Below, piece after piece: positions 60,601-64,000 of a stretch of 64,000 nt of DNA; the stretch's first letter is position 1; every line of letters starts with the position of its first letter. Below the pieces are notes generated by a model. That model was not told where the DNA came from. It saw only the letters and a list, made by a program, of their open reading frames with translations, and did no database searches. This DNA comes from Sulfuricurvum sp. (lineage in GTDB: Bacteria; Campylobacterota; Campylobacteria; Campylobacterales; Sulfurimonadaceae): the NCBI RefSeq assembly GCF_030691015.1, contig NZ_JAUYFF010000001.1, positions 124,001-188,000 of the forward strand, read 5' to 3'. A program made the position numbers and the translations under genes.

Positions 60601-61318
60601 CGATAGCGTCAGAAGTCGGTTCTAAAAATAAGATACGGCCGCAGTGTGGGCACATTGTGATCTCTTCACCTTTGATAACGTCAGAGTACACTTTATCGCT
60701 GATGGCCATATAACAACCCATGCACGCTTGGTTACGTACCGCAACAGCCGTTGTATTTTTTGCCCAACGACGGATTTTTTGGTAAAACGATAACCCTTTT
60801 TGGTTCATCGCACCGACCAATGTCTCTTTACGTCCGAATACCTCTTTACGCTCTTCATCGATACGTGCCAATTTGACATCAACATCGGCTTTAACGGTTG
60901 AAAGAGTCCCTTCGATATCAGCGGCTTTTGTTTCAAGTTCGTCAATTTTACCTTGCTTGTGATCGATCAGTTTTTCCAAACGTTCAATCTCTTCGTTCGC
61001 AAAGCTTACTTGCTCTTTTGCAATCTCTTCTTCAAGTTGAAGTGATTTCATTTCACGTTCTGTTTTAACTTCACCGCTTTTGCGGCTGTTCTCTTCGAGT
61101 TTCGCAGAGAGTTCAGCTAAATGAAGCTCATTTTTGTGCTTTTTGAGCTGCTCGTCTTTAATCTCTTGCTTCAGAGCATTGATTTCATTGATGATACTGT
61201 TTTTAGTTGCTAGAAGAGCGTCATATTGAAGGTTTGCTTCTTCGATTTGCGGTTCAAACGCATCGATCTCTTTGTCAACATGAGAGAGCTCGATTAATTG
61301 TTCAAGGTGTTTGTTCAT
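60593..61318 (-). CDS. Coiled-coil zinc-ribbon protein (HP0958-like)
   Basis: A 241-residue protein: a long coiled coil (about 1-170) and a C4 zinc ribbon CMGCY...CPHCGRILF at the end. This is the architecture and place of Helicobacter HP0958 (FlgZ), which stabilises RpoN and binds flaA mRNA, linking it to flagellar expression. Function is inferred by homology of layout. AAGGA precedes the ATG. It overlaps waaA downstream. Confidence 0.85.
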   Translation of the reverse strand: MNKHLEQLIELSHVDKEIDAFEPQIEEANLQYDALLATKNSIINEINALKQEIKDEQLKKHKNELHLAELSAKLEENSRKSGEVKTEREMKSLQLEEEIAKEQVSFANEEIERLEKLIDHKQGKIDELETKAADIEGTLSTVKADVDVKLARIDEERKEVFGRKETLVGAMNQKGLSFYQKIRRWAKNTTAVAVRNQACMGCYMAISDKVYSDVIKGEEITMCPHCGRILFLEPTSDAIGA

Positions 61319-61357
61319 ACGGTTCCTTTTGGAGTTACACGATTACCTAATTTTAGC

Positions 61358-62080
61358 TCAAAGATAGGTGAAGGGGTTCTTAGATGGTGAAATTATAACA
61401 CTCAATCCTAATTTTTCCAAATACCCCCCTAGAACCTCGCCAAAATAGCGTTCGCTTTCATAGTGTCCGATGTCAATCATCGATAAACCGAGTGCCTTGG
61501 CCTCCATTGCATCGTGATATTTGATATCCCCCGTCAAAAAACACTCCGCTTCTATATTTCGCATCAACGAGGCACCCGATCCGGTCACTAAAGCGCAGGT
61601 TCGGATATGATCGTGGCATTTCACCCCGCGCGTATGAGGCAATCCAAATGCCGTTTTAATCTTGGCGGCAAACGTTTCATACGTTTCATCAACCCCTAGG
61701 TAGGCTACAAATCCCTCTTTGGCAATGATGGGGTATCCCAAAATCTCTGTCGCAACGTAGTCGTTAAGATGGGTTTGGTCGAAGTTGGTGTGCATCGCAA
61801 TATTCGTAATATTTTTCCGAATCATCGGTGCCAGAATTTTTGCGGGATATTGGTTGAATTGGAGCTGTTTGAGTCCGCCGAAAATGATCGGATGGTGGGT
61901 AATCAAAAGGGCATTTTCAGGTATAGATTCGATCAACTCTTCATCTATGTCGATGCTGAGTACCACATGGGTAATCTCTTGGGCGAAATCGCCGACCAAA
62001 AGTCCCGAGTTATCCCATCCCTCTTGTATTACGAAAGGGGAGAGTTCATCAAGATAGGTATAAATCTCTCGTACCGTCAT
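61358..62080 (-). CDS. Nif3/DUF34 family dinuclear metal protein
   Basis: A 240-residue protein with the Nif3 metal-binding blocks: VLSIDIDEELI, LITHHPIIFGGL, AMHTNFDQTHLNDYVA and GHYESERYFGE. It forms hexameric toroids; a role as GTP cyclohydrolase I-like or metal chaperone has been proposed but not settled. It overlaps the NYN gene by four bases (ATGA) and lies in the Helicobacter-like waaA/HP0958/Nif3 order. Confidence 0.88.
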   Translation of the reverse strand: MTVREIYTYLDELSPFVIQEGWDNSGLLVGDFAQEITHVVLSIDIDEELIESIPENALLITHHPIIFGGLKQLQFNQYPAKILAPMIRKNITNIAMHTNFDQTHLNDYVATEILGYPIIAKEGFVAYLGVDETYETFAAKIKTAFGLPHTRGVKCHDHIRTCALVTGSGASLMRNIEAECFLTGDIKYHDAMEAKALGLSMIDIGHYESERYFGEVLGGYLEKLGLSVIISPSKNPFTYL

Positions 62081-62817
62081 TTTTCATAACTCCTTTTATG
62101 CCGCTTGAGTCGAACATGAACTGCCTGTGAGCCTGAAAGGGGATCGGAAAATTTGAACTCAAACTCTCCTAAGGACTCAATCAAATCTAGAAGTTTTTTA
62201 TGCCCGTAACTGCGCGGATCGAATTCGGGAGATTTGTTGATCAGATTTTGCCCGATAGAGCCCAAATACGACCATCCCGCTTCGTTGGTCGTGTCCTCGA
62301 CCGCATTGCGTACCAAGGCCAACAGAGCTTTATTATCCGGTTTGATTTTCGTAGCGGTAGGTTCTTTATGATTAGCATCGCGGCGAAGGTTTTCGGTAAA
62401 AATGAATTTATCGCACACCCCGATAAACGCTTTAGGCGTTTTTTGCTCCCCAAACCCGTATACTTTTATCCCCGATTCACGGATACGGCTGGCAAGTCGG
62501 GTAAAATCGCTGTCGCTGGAGACAATACAAAATCCGTCGAAGTTTTTCGTATAGAGCAGATCCATCGCATCGATAATCATCGCGCTGTCGGTCGCATTTT
62601 TCCCCGTCGTGTAGGCAAACTGCTGCATCGGATGGAGACCGTGTTCTAAAAGGACGTTTTTCCACCCTTTAAGTTTCGTATCGGTCCAATCCCCGTAAAT
62701 CCGCTTTACACTGGCGATACCGTGGGAGGCGATCTCATCCATAAGTCCTGCGATGATAGAGGGCTGAGAGTTGTCTGCATCGATTAAAACGGCGAGGCGT
62801 GCTTGATCATCAATCAT
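62077..62817 (-). CDS. NYN-domain ribonuclease-like protein with LOTUS/OST-HTH domain
   Basis: A 246-residue protein. The NYN (PIN-like) domain (about 5-150) has acidic residues D13, D15, D77, D102 and D104 (LIDADNSQPS, TDSAMIID, SSDSDFTRL). The C terminus (about 160-240) is an OST-HTH/LOTUS type RNA-binding module. Predicted to be an RNase acting on structured or duplex RNA. It overlaps both Nif3 and the TPR gene by four bases (ATGA), so it belongs to that operon. Confidence 0.85.
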   Translation of the reverse strand: MIDDQARLAVLIDADNSQPSIIAGLMDEIASHGIASVKRIYGDWTDTKLKGWKNVLLEHGLHPMQQFAYTTGKNATDSAMIIDAMDLLYTKNFDGFCIVSSDSDFTRLASRIRESGIKVYGFGEQKTPKAFIGVCDKFIFTENLRRDANHKEPTATKIKPDNKALLALVRNAVEDTTNEAGWSYLGSIGQNLINKSPEFDPRSYGHKKLLDLIESLGEFEFKFSDPLSGSQAVHVRLKRHKRSYEK

Positions 62818-63392
62818 TGATAGCTCCCCAACGACAAGAGTGCTTCACGTGCCTGCGGGAAGTCGCTCTGTAGGTCTAACGCACGCTTGTACATATTCCG
62901 CGCTTCTTCAATCTCTCCCATATCCACGAGAAGATTGGCATAGTTATAATAGGTCTGCGCGTACGAGGCATCAATCTCTATCGCTTTGAGGTAATGATCT
63001 TGGGAATGTTCATACGCATTTTCGGCGCGGTACAGCGAAGCGATAGCGTTATGGGTAAGATCATCGTTCTCATCCAGTTCCAACGATTGCTCATACAGCT
63101 CTATCGCTTTAAGCCGATCACCCGTTTTTGCAGTGATAAATGCCAGTTTATTTAAAATTTCGGGATTTGCAGGATCGAGAGCTAACGCCTCTTCAAGAAA
63201 TCCTCTGGCGCTATCAACCTCCCCTTTTTCATACGCGTTGTCGGCTTCCTCAACCAAATTTAAAGCAGAAGGCTCCGTCGCACTCAGTTCACTCTCCGGG
63301 GCTTTGGAATCCTCTAGCGTTTGGACATGACGATAGATTTGATAGGCGAAAAAAAGCGTTGCGGCAAACATTAAAATCTGAAAAGTGCTCAT
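62814..63392 (-). CDS. Membrane-anchored TPR protein
   Basis: A 192-residue protein: one N-terminal membrane helix (about 4-20, ILMFAATLFFAYQIY), an acidic linker and at least four tetratricopeptide repeats (about 55-190, with DPANPEILNKLAFI and ASYAQTYYNYANLLVD). It probably scaffolds a membrane complex. It overlaps the NYN gene by four bases. Confidence 0.82.
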   Translation of the reverse strand: MSTFQILMFAATLFFAYQIYRHVQTLEDSKAPESELSATEPSALNLVEEADNAYEKGEVDSARGFLEEALALDPANPEILNKLAFITAKTGDRLKAIELYEQSLELDENDDLTHNAIASLYRAENAYEHSQDHYLKAIEIDASYAQTYYNYANLLVDMGEIEEARNMYKRALDLQSDFPQAREALLSLGSYQ

Positions 63393-63459
63393 TAGTGTTC
63401 CTTTTGAAACCTAAGTATAATATAATCACGTTAACTTAAAACCAAAATCGGTAGAAACT

Positions 63460-64000
63460 ATGCCTAATAACTACAAAGATCCAGCACTTTATATCAACCG
63501 CGAGCTTTCATGGCTCCAATTCAACACCCGTGTTTTACAACAGGCACAGGATGAGTCCTTACCACTTCTTGAACGTCTAAAATTTTTGGCCATTTACGGA
63601 ACCAATCTGGATGAATTTTATATGATCCGCGTGGCGGGATTAAAAAAACTCTTCAGCGCAGGGGTCAATGTTTCGGGGGCAGATCGCTTTACACCCCTCC
63701 ACCAACTTCGTGAAATTCGTACGTATCTGCATAACGAACAACGGGTTGTCGAAGAGTGCTTACTCGGTATTATGCAACGTCTTGAAAAAGAGGGGATATT
63801 TTTTAAATCCTATAAAGAGCTGACAGCGCAACAACGTCACTACCTTGATGCCTATTTCAAAGAGAATATCTATCCGGTTATCGTCCCTATCGCGATCGAT
63901 GCCACCCACCCTTTCCCGCACCTCAACAATCTCGGTTTTGGCCAAATCATCAAACTGCGTGATAAAGATGAGCCGAGTGTTGAGCGCTACGGTCTCATCC
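63460..64000 (+). CDS. ppk: Polyphosphate kinase Ppk1 (N-terminal part, cut by window edge)
   Basis: ATG at 63460 and open to the window end, 180 residues seen. The opening LYINRELSWLQFNTRVL and LKFLAIYGTNLDEFYMIRVAG are the PPK1 N-terminal domain. Ppk1 makes polyphosphate from ATP. A TATAAT-type box (about 63416-63421) lies close upstream. The catalytic histidines lie outside the window. Confidence 0.93.
   Translation, partial: MPNNYKDPALYINRELSWLQFNTRVLQQAQDESLPLLERLKFLAIYGTNLDEFYMIRVAGLKKLFSAGVNVSGADRFTPLHQLREIRTYLHNEQRVVEECLLGIMQRLEKEGIFFKSYKELTAQQRHYLDAYFKENIYPVIVPIAIDATHPFPHLNNLGFGQIIKLRDKDEPSVERYGLI

Noticed and set aside
1-64000. CRISPR arrays, tRNA, rRNA, tmRNA, SRP RNA and insertion sequences
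   Set aside because: No regularly spaced direct repeats, no cloverleaf or rRNA-like stretch and no transposase or integrase were noticed by reading. A computed search could still find a small RNA.

Overview
The window looks like chromosomal DNA from a sulfur-oxidising member of the Campylobacterota, most likely Sulfuricurvum or a close relative. This is inferred from gene content and order: the yajC-secD-secF-small membrane protein-leuS-lptE-(GGDEF)-folC-mfd block, the waaA / HP0958-type zinc ribbon / Nif3 block, a MagIII-type 3-methyladenine glycosylase, CheV next to CheA, and an ArsRS-like two-component pair. Base composition looks moderate (mid-40s % GC by eye), higher than in most Sulfurimonas or Campylobacter. 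No rRNA, tRNA, CRISPR array, transposase or integrase was found. No gene-free stretch exceeds 300 bases.

Layout. 1-3757 (minus): greA-argC-lpxH-like-cheV-cheA, tightly overlapping, cheA cut by the window edge. 3808-12551 (minus): porin-feoA-feoB behind a Fur-box-like palindrome, then an OmpR/ArsS-type regulator pair, surE, tcdA and an EAL-CBS-GGDEF protein. 12694-16383: pssA-like, rmuC, a YchJ-type protein, a SUMF1-fold protein and a small outer-membrane barrel candidate. 16509-20265 (plus): rho-murI-dnaX. 20285-23240 (plus): cold-shock gene with a structured leader, small proteins, two methyltransferases, a cupin, ywbE and (minus) a 43-residue lipoprotein. 23237-25280 (minus): two unrecognised membrane proteins in a stretch bracketed by a repeat of the ywbE 3' end. 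25309-29500: magIII, ymdB-like, an unknown Cys-rich membrane protein, a YgjP-type protease-like protein, rlmC and a stand-alone CZB protein. 29589-41390 (minus): mfd-folC-GGDEF-lptE-leuS-small membrane protein-secF-secD-yajC. 41460-47386: lnt, then an accessory island (GIY-YIG protein plus McrBC) edged by covarying palindromic repeats, then a biotin carboxylase. 47617-50507: cysK, a PabC-like protein, an SspB-like candidate and a LysR regulator. 50672-54991 (plus): uvrD/pcrA-truB-csrA-ispE-smpB. 55068-62817 (minus): ffh, then rpsP-khpA-rimM-trmD-rplS, plus rluD-like, waaA, HP0958-like, Nif3-like and NYN-LOTUS genes, led by a TPR gene (62814-63392). 63460-end: ppk start.

How the genes work together. 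Most of the window is housekeeping: translation and rRNA modification, protein export, LPS assembly, transcription termination and transcription-coupled repair. Environmental sensing is woven in: chemotaxis, three c-di-GMP or signalling proteins and one two-component pair. Iron uptake forms one compact unit in which an outer-membrane porin leads directly into FeoAB. Genome defence is represented by a type IV McrBC system.

The most interesting non-routine signals are: the repeat family around the GIY-YIG/McrBC island, whose arms vary but stay self-complementary; the 30-base copy of the ywbE 3' end that differs from the gene only at synonymous positions; a terminator-like hairpin in the cold-shock leader; and a possible SspB-type ClpX adaptor. 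No clearly new multi-gene system was demonstrated.
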